A program made the translations under genes and the position numbers. Below, piece by piece: positions 15,851 through 25,727 of a stretch of 30,932 nucleotides of DNA. The stretch comes from an uncultured Oscillospiraceae bacterium (GTDB taxonomy: Bacteria; Bacillota; Clostridia; Oscillospirales; Oscillospiraceae): positions 1-30,932 of the forward strand of contig CAJUEC010000030.1 in the NCBI GenBank assembly GCA_910585155.1, in the 5' to 3' direction. How positions within the stretch are numbered: position 1 is the first letter of the stretch; each line of letters begins with the position of its first letter. The notes beneath the pieces are model-generated. The model was given only the letters and a program-made list of their open reading frames with translations, was not told the DNA's origin and ran no database searches.

Positions 15851-16363
15851 ATGGAGTTGCGGCAGCGGAAGAAAAATCGGCTGGAGGGCTATGATTATGG
15901 CCGGGCAGGTTACTATTTCATCACAATTTGCGTGGCAGAACGGGCAGAACTGCTGGGCAAGGTTGTGGAGGAATGTAGGGGCGCACATTGTGCGCCCGCA
16001 TGCGTAACGCTTTCGGATGTTGGACGCACGGTGGAACACGTCATTCTGCAAATATCGGAATACCACAAAGGGGTTTGCGTTGACAAATATGTGATCATGC
16101 CAAATCACATTCACATGATTTTGACCTTGGCAGAAGATCACGGGCGCACAATGTGCGCCCCTACACACCGTCCCGCCATTCCGCAAATCGTCCATGGCAT
16201 GAAAGAAGCGATCACCAAAACGATTGGTTTTTCTATTTGGCAGAAAAGCTACCACGATCACATTATCCGTAACGATGCAGATTACCGGCGCATTTGGGAA
16301 TACATCGACAACAACCCCGCAAAATGGCGGGAGGACTGCTATTATAAGGATGGCGCAATATAA
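15851..16363 (+). CDS. REP-associated tyrosine transposase (RAYT, IS200-like Y1)
   Basis: A 170-residue single-strand DNA transposase of the REP-associated group. The HuH motif is NHIHMIL with His86 and His88. The likely catalytic tyrosine is Tyr134 in WQKSYHDHIIRN, the conserved RAYT C-terminal segment, followed by YRRIWEYIDNNPAKW. The N-terminus reads RLEGYDYGRAGYYFITICV, typical of the family. Two REP palindromes lie in frame inside the gene, encoding the similar cysteine-containing stretches RGAHCAPA (residues 43-50) and GRTMCAPT. Base composition is clearly more AT-rich than the neighbours, consistent with acquisition. Its end is tightly joined to the ybaK-like gene. Confidence 0.9.
   Translation: MELRQRKKNRLEGYDYGRAGYYFITICVAERAELLGKVVEECRGAHCAPACVTLSDVGRTVEHVILQISEYHKGVCVDKYVIMPNHIHMILTLAEDHGRTMCAPTHRPAIPQIVHGMKEAITKTIGFSIWQKSYHDHIIRNDADYRRIWEYIDNNPAKWREDCYYKDGAI
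15975..15997 (+). repeat. REP palindrome 1 inside the RAYT gene
   Basis: GTAG (15975-15978) followed by GGGCGCAC-ATT-GTGCGCCC (15979-15997). The GTAG foot beside a hairpin is the recognised form of REP sequences mobilised or bound by RAYT proteins. It matches REP 2 exactly in inverted orientation. Confidence 0.85.
16142..16164 (-). repeat. REP palindrome 2 inside the RAYT gene (inverted)
   Basis: GGGCGCAC-AAT-GTGCGCCC (16142-16160) followed by CTAC (16161-16164), the exact complement of REP 1. Together they form an inverted, BIME-like pair 144 bases apart within one coding sequence. Confidence 0.85.
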
Positions 16364-16364
16364 A

Positions 16365-16856
16365 ATGTCCAAACAAAAAGAGGAAAAAACCAACGTCATG
16401 CGTCTGCTGGACCAGAAAAAGGTACCCTACGCCCCCCATGCCTACCCCGTGGGGGACGAGGTCCCTGACGGCGTGACGGTGGCCCGGCTGCTGGGCCAGG
16501 ACCCGGCGGCGGTGTTCAAAACCCTGGTGGCCAAGGGGGCCTCCGGCGGGTACTACGTGTTCGGCATCCCGGTGGGGGCCACCCTGGACCTGAAAAAGGC
16601 GGCAAAGGCGGTGGGTGAAAAGTCCGTGGCCATGCTCCCGGCCCGGGAGCTGCTGCCCCTGACGGGCTACGTCCACGGGGGCTGCTCCCCGGTGGGAATG
16701 AAAAAGCGGTTCCCCACCCTGTTCCACCGAAGCTGCCTGGGGCTGGAGACCATGTGCGTCTCCGCCGGAAAGGTGGGGTATCAGGTGGAGGTAAAGCCAA
16801 ACCACCTCATCGCCCTGGTGGATGCCTCAACCACCGATTTAATTATGGAGGGATGA
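16365..16856 (+). CDS. ybaK: YbaK/EbsC-family Cys-tRNA(Pro) deacylase
   Basis: A 163-residue editing enzyme of the YbaK group, which hydrolyses Cys-tRNA(Pro) misacylated by prolyl-tRNA synthetase. Family features are KTNVMRLLDQKKVPYAPHAY at the N-terminus, VFKTLVAKG with the central lysine, ATLDLKKAAKAVG, and the glycine-rich GYVHGGCSPVGMKKRFPT loop of the active site. The start is set at ATG 16365; an in-frame ATG at 16350 would overlap the end of the transposase gene. Neither has an ideally spaced ribosome binding site, and the gene may depend on read-through from uvrB or the transposase gene. The next gene starts 4 bases after its stop. Confidence 0.9.
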   Translation: MSKQKEEKTNVMRLLDQKKVPYAPHAYPVGDEVPDGVTVARLLGQDPAAVFKTLVAKGASGGYYVFGIPVGATLDLKKAAKAVGEKSVAMLPARELLPLTGYVHGGCSPVGMKKRFPTLFHRSCLGLETMCVSAGKVGYQVEVKPNHLIALVDASTTDLIMEG

Positions 16857-16860
16857 AGCG

Positions 16861-17793
16861 ATGAACGAGCAGTCCAAAAAAATCATGAACGAGATGCAGG
16901 TGCGCAAATCCAAAAGGCAGAAGGCGGATTTCCGCGCCTGGCTGTGCGGCCAGCTGGAGGCGGCGGGGTACGCGCCCACGGTGGAGGAGGGCTTTACCGC
17001 CCGGAATGTGGTGGCGGGCGACCCGGAGGGGGCGCAGGTGCTGCTCACCGCCCACTACGACACCCAGGCCGTGATGCCCATACCCAACTTCATCACACCC
17101 CGCAACCTGCTTTTCTTCGTGCTCTACCAGCTGCTCATTGTCCTCCCCCTGTTTCTCACAGTGGGTCTGGTGGAGGGCCTCATCTTCGCCTTTGTCCCCA
17201 AGGCCGTGGCCTGGTGGCTGGCCCCGCTGTCCTGTCTTTCCATCTGCGGGTTTTTCATGTGGTGGATGATCGACGGCAAGGCCAACCGCCACACCGCCAA
17301 CGACAACACCAGCGGCGTGCTCACCCTGCTGGAAACCGCCCTGGCCCTGCCCCCCGAGCACCGGGAGCGGGTGTGCTTCGTGTTCTTCGACAACGAGGAA
17401 AAGGGAATGCTGGGCTCCGCCGCCTTTGCCCGGCGGCACAAAAAGGCGAAGAAAAACACCCCCGTCCTCAATTTCGACTGCGTGGGGGACGGGGACTCCA
17501 TCCAGTTCTTCCCCCGCCGGAGGCTGAAAAAAGACCAGGACGCGCTGGAGCGCATCCAGGCCGCCTTCCTCCCCGCCGGCGGCAGGGACGTGCAGGTGGT
17601 GCGGGGCTTCGGGCTCTACCCCTCGGACAACGCCAGCTTCAGGAAGGGCGTAGGGGTGTGCGCCCTGAAACACAGGCCCGTGATCGGCTACTACATGGAC
17701 CACATCCACACCAGCCGGGACACCGTGCTGGACGAGGTCAACATCACCCTGCTGCGGGACGGGGCCCTGCGGTACATCGCCGGGCTGAGCTGA
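16861..17793 (+). CDS. M28-family zinc aminopeptidase-like protein with membrane insertion
   Basis: A 310-residue protein with all five M28 di-zinc positions: His65 and Asp67 in TAHYDT, Asp148 in TANDNTSG, Glu179/Glu180 in FDNEE, Asp206 in NFDCVGDGD, and His281/His283 in DHIHTSRD. Between the first and second metal motifs lie two strongly hydrophobic segments (about residues 82-112 and 115-136), so the catalytic domain is probably tethered to the membrane. There is no signal peptide, and the side on which the catalytic domain sits is not clear. The substrate (peptides or amino-sugar conjugates) is unknown. The ATG follows GGAGGGATGAAGCG, directly after the ybaK stop. Confidence 0.85.
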   Translation: MNEQSKKIMNEMQVRKSKRQKADFRAWLCGQLEAAGYAPTVEEGFTARNVVAGDPEGAQVLLTAHYDTQAVMPIPNFITPRNLLFFVLYQLLIVLPLFLTVGLVEGLIFAFVPKAVAWWLAPLSCLSICGFFMWWMIDGKANRHTANDNTSGVLTLLETALALPPEHRERVCFVFFDNEEKGMLGSAAFARRHKKAKKNTPVLNFDCVGDGDSIQFFPRRRLKKDQDALERIQAAFLPAGGRDVQVVRGFGLYPSDNASFRKGVGVCALKHRPVIGYYMDHIHTSRDTVLDEVNITLLRDGALRYIAGLS

Positions 17794-17826
17794 CCCCGCG
17801 GGGAATTACATAAGGAGGTTGGACCC

Positions 17827-18210
17827 ATGAGGTACAAATGGCTGGACCAATACCTGCTGGACAAGCCCGGCGCGGAGAAGGACTACAAGCTGGAGTGGGG
17901 CTGGCACCGCTACATGGTGCGGGGCAAGCTGTTTGCCGCCGTCTGCTCCCCCCAGGGGATGAAGGACGAGCGGTACAACGGCCACGACCTGGTGAATTTG
18001 AAGTGTGACCCCCGGCTGGCCGAGGCCTTCCGGGAGCAGTACCCGGAGCTTCTCCCCGGCTTCTACTGCGACAAAAAGCTGTGGGTGGCCGCCCTGCTGG
18101 ACGGGGAGCTTCCTGATCTCGTATTGCGGGATTTGTGCGACATGTCCTATGAGCTGGTGGTGTCCAAGCTGCCCAAGTATGTCCAAAGGGAGCTGAAAGG
18201 GGAGCGGTGA
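17827..18210 (+). CDS. MmcQ/YjbR-family DNA-binding-fold protein
   Basis: A 127-residue protein matching the YjbR/MmcQ family (CyaY-like fold). N-terminal YLLDKPGAEKDYKLEWGWHRYMVRGKLFA is followed by LVNLKCDPRLAEAFREQYPELLPGFYCDKKLWVAALLDG, with DLCDMSYELVVSKLPK at the end, the usual order of family motifs. The cellular role is not established, although the fold has been linked to DNA binding. AAGGAGG precedes the ATG. It sits between the M28 gene and a membrane protein gene, probably in one transcript. Confidence 0.88.
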   Translation: MRYKWLDQYLLDKPGAEKDYKLEWGWHRYMVRGKLFAAVCSPQGMKDERYNGHDLVNLKCDPRLAEAFREQYPELLPGFYCDKKLWVAALLDGELPDLVLRDLCDMSYELVVSKLPKYVQRELKGER

Positions 18211-18213
18211 GCC

Positions 18214-19014
18214 ATGGCATTTATGGCGCTGTTTTTCTGGATGTTCATCCCCATCATCCTGCTGGCCCTGGCAATGGGAACGCTCCAGCAGGTCGTGGAG
18301 TGGATCAGGCTCAACCCCACGCTGATCAACGGGCTCGTTACGGGCATCCTGGTACTGAACCTCCTGATTATCCTTGTGCTGGGCCGGGTGCGCGCCAAGC
18401 AGAAGAGCGCCGGGCAGCTGGCCTGGGGCTATATCTGGCAGCTCCCCGGCCTGCGGCGGCTGGAGCGGATCGTCTGGAAGCTGACGCTGTACCTCTGGCC
18501 CGTCTGCGCGGGCTTTTGGGCCCTGCTGTGCGCCGTCTTTCTGGTGGTCCAGCCCATCCGCTTCATCCCGGAGCACTTTTTACAGATACCGGGCCCGGAG
18601 GACTGCTTCGGCCAATGGGAGATCACCGGCTGGCGGGGAGCCCCTTCCCGCACCCAGGAGGAACTGACCCCTTACCTCGGCGTCCAAATCGTCTACGAAC
18701 AGGACCGGTTCATCGTGGACGGCCAAACCCGCCTGGTCAAATACGACCCGGAATATGACTTTCACTACTCCTACGCCCCCTATCAGACCGGCGTTGTTTG
18801 GAGAGAGGACAGGACAGACAGCATCCCCGGCACCATCGTCACCCGGCGCTTCGACGAGCTGGGCATTCAGGCGCGGAACGTGCGGTGGGTGGAGGCCCGG
18901 CTCCGGGACGATCCCGGGGAGGCCGTACTGGGCCAGCTGTTCTACATCCTGGACTGGGACACCATTCTGGTTTACTACAGCGGCGTTTTCTTCCAGGCGG
19001 AGCGGGTTGGATAG
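18214..19014 (+). CDS. Membrane protein with extracytoplasmic C-terminal domain, unknown
   Basis: A 266-residue protein, unrecognised. Three hydrophobic segments lie at about residues 4-22, 38-57 and 90-113. Basic residues after the second (GRVRAKQK) put that loop inside, which places the 150-residue C-terminal domain outside the cell. That domain is soluble and rich in Tyr, Arg and Trp (YDPEYDFHYSYAPYQTG), with no cysteine pair or catalytic motif that I recognise. It starts 4 bases after the YjbR stop, with GGGGAGCGG upstream. The uvrA promoter begins just past its end. Confidence 0.7.
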   Translation: MAFMALFFWMFIPIILLALAMGTLQQVVEWIRLNPTLINGLVTGILVLNLLIILVLGRVRAKQKSAGQLAWGYIWQLPGLRRLERIVWKLTLYLWPVCAGFWALLCAVFLVVQPIRFIPEHFLQIPGPEDCFGQWEITGWRGAPSRTQEELTPYLGVQIVYEQDRFIVDGQTRLVKYDPEYDFHYSYAPYQTGVVWREDRTDSIPGTIVTRRFDELGIQARNVRWVEARLRDDPGEAVLGQLFYILDWDTILVYYSGVFFQAERVG

Positions 19015-19029
19015 ACTCAAAAAAGGCTC

Positions 19030-19058
19030 TTGACATTAAAAATTGGTTTCGATATTCT
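19030..19058 (+). promoter_or_regulatory. uvrA promoter
   Basis: TTGACA (19030-19035), 17-base spacer, TATTCT (19053-19058), about 40 bases before the uvrA start. No GAAC-N4-GTTC LexA box was found here. Confidence 0.82.
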
Positions 19059-19100
19059 GATATTCGGGCCCAAATCTAAAGAAAACCGAGGAGAACACCC

Positions 19101-21929
<2,829 letters not shown>

Positions 21930-21944
21930 GAAAAGAGGTTATTT

Positions 21945-22451
21945 ATGAATATGGACGTGCTTCCCGCGGACCTGATGGGGTGGCTGATGGAAACCTTTGC
22001 GGGCGAATTCACCCTCACAGCGCTGGTTTCTATGATCCCGGTGGTGGAGCTGCGGGGCGGCATCCCCTTTGGAGTGGCCGCCGGGCTGCCGGTATGGGCG
22101 GCGTTTCTGGCCGCCGTCATCGGAAACCTGATCCCCGTGCCCTTCATCATTGTGTATATCCGGCGGATCTTCCAGTGGATGCGGCGGAGGATTCCAAGGC
22201 TCAACCGCATGGTGGACGCCCTGGAGCGCAAGGCCCATCTCAAGGGCCAGAAGGTAACCAAGTACAAATACCTGGGGCTGATGCTGTTTGTGGCCATCCC
22301 CCTGCCGGGCACCGGGGCCTGGACCGGCTCCCTGGCGGCGGCCTTTCTGGATATGCCCCTGCGGAAAGCCATCCCCTCGGTGGTGGCGGGTGTGCTCATC
22401 GCCGGCATGGCCATCAGCATTCTGACCTACGGGATCACCAATTTAATCTGA
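21945..22451 (+). CDS. Putative small multidrug export protein (COG2426)
   Basis: A 168-residue membrane protein matching the COG2426 / Sm_multidrug_ex family: VSMIPVVELRGGIPFGVAAGLPVWAAFLAAVIGNLIPVP, a basic cytoplasmic loop (RRIFQWMRRRIPRLN), then KYKYLGLMLFVAIPLPGTGAWTGSLAAAFL. About five hydrophobic segments. Despite the family name, export activity is poorly established, and the PLPGTGAW motif recalls DedA-like membrane proteins. It starts 15 bases after uvrA, with AAAAGAGG upstream, so it is probably co-transcribed. Its TGA stop shares its last base with the first base of hairpin element copy C. Confidence 0.85.
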   Translation: MNMDVLPADLMGWLMETFAGEFTLTALVSMIPVVELRGGIPFGVAAGLPVWAAFLAAVIGNLIPVPFIIVYIRRIFQWMRRRIPRLNRMVDALERKAHLKGQKVTKYKYLGLMLFVAIPLPGTGAWTGSLAAAFLDMPLRKAIPSVVAGVLIAGMAISILTYGITNLI

Positions 22452-22559
22452 GAAGCCGTACCAATAGGCGCCGTTTGAAAAATGGCAATGTGCCCAGCGG
22501 CGAGGAATTTTTCCGTCAGGCAAGGCCAAAAAATCGCGGGAATACTTGGTACGGCTTCT
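22451..22559 (+). repeat. Dispersed hairpin element, copy C (short form)
   Basis: A 109-base element with perfect 14-base ends (AGAAGCCGTACCAA at 22451-22464, complement at 22546-22559). It shares the left-arm core with copies A and B: GAGGAATTTTTCCGTCAGGC, then AAGGCC...TCGCGGGAATA. The sequence passes straight from the start of the loop motif into the right end, so the right half of the hairpin seen in A and B is missing. The end sequences are unrelated to those of A or B. It begins at the stop codon of the COG2426 gene and ends just before the AAGGAG of the phosphatase gene. Confidence 0.75.
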
Positions 22560-22577
22560 GAAGGAGACGAAAAAACT

Positions 22578-23165
22578 ATGTACCTCTATCTCGTCCGCCA
22601 CGGCCAGTCCACCGGCAACCAGCAGCAGCTCTTTTTCGGCGTGCGGGACTACCCCCTCACCGACCTGGGCCGGGAGCAGGCCAAACAGGCGGCGGACAAG
22701 CTGCGGGAGGTGGAATTCACCCGCTGCGTCGCCAGCGACCTCAGCCGGGCCTGGGACACCGCCAGGATCTGCTCCGAGGGGCGCCCCGCCGTCCCGGAAG
22801 CCTGCCCCGCCCTGCGGGAGCAGGACATGGGCGCGCTGGAGGGGCTCACCTGGGACGCGGCGGCGGCCCGCTTCGGCGGCCACATCGACGCGCTGCTGTC
22901 GGACTGGCTTCACACCACACCGTCGGAGGGGGAGGCCCCCTCCCACATGCTGCGGCGGGTGGCGGACTGCGTGGACCGGCTTCTGGACCGGGGGGAGGAC
23001 ACCCTGGTGGTGGCCCACAACGGCTCGCTGTCCCTGATCCTGCTGTACCTGGGGCTGGCGGGGGAACAGGACCTGCTCCGGCCTGACTGGTTTTTCCGCC
23101 ACGGCTGCTATTCCGCCCTCCACCTGGAGGGGGACCGGGCGGAGCTGGTCTGCTTCAACCGGTGA
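22578..23165 (+). CDS. Histidine phosphatase (phosphoglycerate mutase-like) family protein
   Basis: A 195-residue member of the histidine phosphatase superfamily. The phospho-acceptor is in YLVRHGQSTGN (Arg7-His8), followed by PLTDLGREQAKQAADKL and a SDLSRAWDTA segment. The acidic LREQDMGALEGLTW carries the catalytic Glu, and VVAHNGSL the second histidine. It resembles the broad CobC/GpmB-like group; alpha-ribazole phosphatase, sugar phosphatase and other roles cannot be told apart. The ATG at 22578 follows AAGGAG; the frame is open further upstream, but only through hairpin element C. A small membrane-protein gene follows. Confidence 0.9.
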   Translation: MYLYLVRHGQSTGNQQQLFFGVRDYPLTDLGREQAKQAADKLREVEFTRCVASDLSRAWDTARICSEGRPAVPEACPALREQDMGALEGLTWDAAAARFGGHIDALLSDWLHTTPSEGEAPSHMLRRVADCVDRLLDRGEDTLVVAHNGSLSLILLYLGLAGEQDLLRPDWFFRHGCYSALHLEGDRAELVCFNR

Positions 23166-23210
23166 CCAAACCGCGCCGCCCCCCATACACTGGGTCAGGA
23201 GGTGGCGGAA

Positions 23211-23522
23211 GTGACTGAGCTTTTTCAATTTTTCTCGATTCTGCTGGCGGCCCTGGGGCTGGCGGCCCTGGGGTGGCTCGCCCTGGGCGTGCTGCTGCTG
23301 CCGGGGACCTGCCCCGCCCGGATGGTGGTGGACGCCAAGGGGGACGGCGGCGGGCTGGAGCAGACGGTGAAGGCCATGCTGTGGCTGCGCAGCACCGGGC
23401 TGTGGTGGGGTGAGGTGGTCATCGAGGACTGCGGGCTGGACCAGAGGGGCCAGGCGGTGGCCCGGGCCCTGGCCCGGCGCAGCGGCGTGCGCCTCTCCGG
23501 AGACGACCTGGACTGCGTCTGA
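23211..23522 (+). CDS. Small single-pass membrane protein, unknown function
   Basis: A 103-residue protein with one strong N-terminal hydrophobic segment (about residues 6-30, ending LLLPGTCP) and a soluble C-terminal domain (MVVDAKGDGGGLEQTVKAMLWLRSTGLWWGEVVIEDCGLDQRGQAVARALAR). I do not recognise a characterised family. The start is set at the GTG of 23211, 8 bases after a perfect AGGAGG; the alternative GTG at 23202 lies inside that site. It ends shortly before a terminator. Confidence 0.72.
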   Translation: MTELFQFFSILLAALGLAALGWLALGVLLLPGTCPARMVVDAKGDGGGLEQTVKAMLWLRSTGLWWGEVVIEDCGLDQRGQAVARALARRSGVRLSGDDLDCV

Positions 23523-23540
23523 ACGACTCTGCGGAGGGTC

Positions 23541-23568
23541 CAAGTGTTTCACGCGAAACACTTGTTTT
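23541..23568 (+). terminator. Intrinsic terminator with parS-like core
   Basis: CAAGTGTTTC (23541-23550) pairs with GAAACACTTG (23555-23564) around ACGC, followed by TTTT. The inner 16 bases (23545-23560), TGTTTCACGCGAAACA, differ at one position from the ParB/Spo0J parS consensus TGTTNCACGTGAAACA. The terminator reading is the simpler one, given position and U-run. Confidence 0.78.
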
Positions 23569-23599
23569 AACCCAATACAAAAGAAATGAGGAAACTGAC

Positions 23600-25096
23600 A
23601 TGGAACTGAAGGAAGCTCTGGTCCAGCTGGACCAGCTGCAAAGAAAAATGTACGCCTATCAGGTGGCGTCCTCCTCCCTGTACCTGGACGCCACCACCGT
23701 GGCCCCCAGGGACACCGCCGAGGGCCGTGGGGTGGCCCTGGGCATCCTGGCGGGGGAGCGGCACAAGCTGTTCTCCGCCCCCCAGGCGGGGGAGCTGCTG
23801 GACGGCCTGTGGGAGCAAAGGGACGAGCTGGACCACGCCGTCCGCCGCCAGGTGGAGGAGCTGCGCCGGTCCTACGCCCAGCTCACCCGCATCCCGGCGG
23901 ACGAGTACATGGAGTACGCCATGCTCACCAACGAGGCGGACAGCGTGTGGCACCGGGCCAAGGAGGAGAACAATTTCGAGCTGTTCCGCCCGGTGCTGGA
24001 AAAGCTGGTGGCCTTCAACATCAAGTTCGCCGGGTACTACGACGCGTCCAAGGCCCCCTATGACGCCCTGCTCAACGAGTACGAGCGGGGGGTGGACATG
24101 GAGTACCTGGACGGGTTCTTCGCCACCCTGCGCCAGCGCATCGTGCCGCTGCTCCGCGCCATCGGGGAGAAGGAGCAGCCTGACGACGCCTTCCTGCGCC
24201 GCTGCTATCCTGTGGACGCCCAGCGGAAGTTCTCCGACTACCTGATGGAGGTGCTGGGGCTGGACCGGGCCCACTGCACCATCGGCGAGACGGAGCACCC
24301 CTTCACCCTGGAGTTCAACAACAAGGACGTGCGTATCACCACCCACTACCACAAGGACAACGTGGACTTCTCCATGTACTCCGTCATCCACGAGGGGGGC
24401 CACGCCAAGTACGAGCTGGGCATTGCCGACCAGCTCCAATACACCTGCCTGGCCGGCGGCGTGTCCATGGGCGTCCATGAGAGCCAGTCCCGGTTCTATG
24501 AGAACCTCATCGGCCGCTCCCTGCCCTTCATCCAGGCCATTTTCCCCAAGATGAAGGAGTTCTTCCCGGAGCAGCTGGCCGACGTGACGGCGGAGCAGTT
24601 CTACCGGGCCGTGAACAAGGCCCAGCCCTCCCTGATCCGCACCGAGGCGGACGAGCTGACCTACTGCCTCCACGTGATGGTGCGCTACGAGATCGAAAAG
24701 CAGCTCATCGGCGGCACCCTGGCCGTCAAGGACGTGCCGGAGACCTGGAACCGGCTGTACAAGGAGTATCTGGGGGTGGACGTGCCCGACGACAAGCGGG
24801 GCTGCCTCCAGGACTCCCACTGGTCCGGCGGGTCCTTCGGCTACTTCCCCTCCTACGCCCTGGGCAGCGCCTACGGCGCCCAGATGCTGCGCAACATGGA
24901 GCAGGACATGGACGTGTGGGGCCCCGTCTCCCGGGGGGACCTGTCCCAGGTGTCCGCCTGGCTGGGGGAGAAGGTCCACCGGCACGGCGGCCTGATGGAG
25001 CCCGCCGACGTGGTGAAAAACGCCTGCGGCGACTTCGACCCCACGGTGTACGCCGACTATCTGGAGAAAAAGTACTCCGCGCTGTACGGACTGTGA
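23600..25096 (+). CDS. Thermostable carboxypeptidase, M32 (Taq) family
   Basis: A 498-residue metallocarboxypeptidase of the usual M32 length, releasing C-terminal residues from peptides in the cytoplasm (no signal peptide). The zinc site is HEGGH with His264, Glu265 and His268, and the third ligand is Glu294 in GVHESQSRFYENL. Other family motifs are DVRITTHYHKDNVDFSMYSVIHEGGHAKYE, RTEADELTYCLHVMVRYEIEK and SGGSFGYFPSYALGSAYGAQ. The ATG follows ATGAGGAAACTGAC. It begins about 30 bases after a terminator; no clear promoter was found in that short gap, so it may rely on read-through. Confidence 0.95.
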   Translation: MELKEALVQLDQLQRKMYAYQVASSSLYLDATTVAPRDTAEGRGVALGILAGERHKLFSAPQAGELLDGLWEQRDELDHAVRRQVEELRRSYAQLTRIPADEYMEYAMLTNEADSVWHRAKEENNFELFRPVLEKLVAFNIKFAGYYDASKAPYDALLNEYERGVDMEYLDGFFATLRQRIVPLLRAIGEKEQPDDAFLRRCYPVDAQRKFSDYLMEVLGLDRAHCTIGETEHPFTLEFNNKDVRITTHYHKDNVDFSMYSVIHEGGHAKYELGIADQLQYTCLAGGVSMGVHESQSRFYENLIGRSLPFIQAIFPKMKEFFPEQLADVTAEQFYRAVNKAQPSLIRTEADELTYCLHVMVRYEIEKQLIGGTLAVKDVPETWNRLYKEYLGVDVPDDKRGCLQDSHWSGGSFGYFPSYALGSAYGAQMLRNMEQDMDVWGPVSRGDLSQVSAWLGEKVHRHGGLMEPADVVKNACGDFDPTVYADYLEKKYSALYGL

Positions 25097-25105
25097 GGGC
25101 GGGCC

Positions 25106-25654
25106 ATGGAAGCTGAGCTTTCCCGTATCACCGCCCAGGCCCGGCAGGCGGCGGAGGAGCTGCTGGCGGAGGCCGGGCTGGGACCGGGGCACATCCTGGT
25201 GGTGGGCTGCTCCTCCTCCGAGGTGCTGGGGGGCCGCATCGGCAGGGCCTCCAGCCAAGAGGCGGCGGAGGCGGTGTTCAGCGGCATCTATCCCCTGCTG
25301 CGGGAGCGGGGCGTCTGGCTGGCCGCCCAGTGCTGCGAGCATCTGAACCGGGCCCTCATCGTGGAGGGAGCCTGCGCGGAGCAGTACGGCCTGGAGCCGG
25401 TGTGCGTGGTGCCCCAGCCCAAGGCGGGGGGCTCCTTCGCCGCCCAGGCCTGGCGGACCTTTGACCGCCCCACGGCGGTGGAGCACCTCCGGGCCCACGC
25501 CGGGCTGGACATCGGCGGCACCCTCATCGGGATGCACCTGCGGGAGGTGGCGGTGCCCGTGCGCCTCAGCCTGGACCACATTGGCCGGGCCATCCTGCTG
25601 TGTGCCCGCACCCGGCCCAAGTATATCGGCGGCAGCCGGGCGGTGTATGAATAA
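25106..25654 (+). CDS. YwlG / UPF0340 (TIGR01440) family protein
   Basis: A 182-residue protein of the UPF0340 family, whose function is not established. Typical motifs are ILVVGCSSSEVLGGRIGRASS, LAAQCCEHLNRALIVE, VCVVPQPKAGGSFAAQAW, GLDIGGTLIGMHLREVAVPVRLS and TRPKYIGGSRAVYE. No membrane segments. It starts about 10 bases after the M32 stop (GAGGGCGGGCC upstream of the ATG), so the two are probably co-transcribed and end at the shared bidirectional terminator. Confidence 0.93.
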   Translation: MEAELSRITAQARQAAEELLAEAGLGPGHILVVGCSSSEVLGGRIGRASSQEAAEAVFSGIYPLLRERGVWLAAQCCEHLNRALIVEGACAEQYGLEPVCVVPQPKAGGSFAAQAWRTFDRPTAVEHLRAHAGLDIGGTLIGMHLREVAVPVRLSLDHIGRAILLCARTRPKYIGGSRAVYE

Positions 25655-25683
25655 CAACGATTCGCGGGACCCATCCCACAAAA

Positions 25684-25717
25684 AAGGCTCCTGCCCCTTT
25701 CGGGGCAGGAGCCTTTT
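25684..25717. terminator. Bidirectional intrinsic terminator
   Basis: AAGGCTCCTGCCCC (25684-25697) pairs with GGGGCAGGAGCCTT (25702-25715), with TTTT on the plus side and an A-run on the other. It separates the convergent ywlG-like and uxaA genes. Confidence 0.92.
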
Positions 25718-25727
25718 GGGTTGAAGC

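Noticed and set aside
15979..16160. CRISPR-like or IS200 end structures
   Set aside because: Only two palindromes in inverted orientation inside one gene, with GTAG feet; REP sequences explain them better.
23545..23560. Genuine chromosomal parS site as a firm annotation
   Set aside because: One mismatch in the central CACGTG, and a stem-loop with TTTT at a gene end is fully explained as a terminator; kept only as a finding to check.
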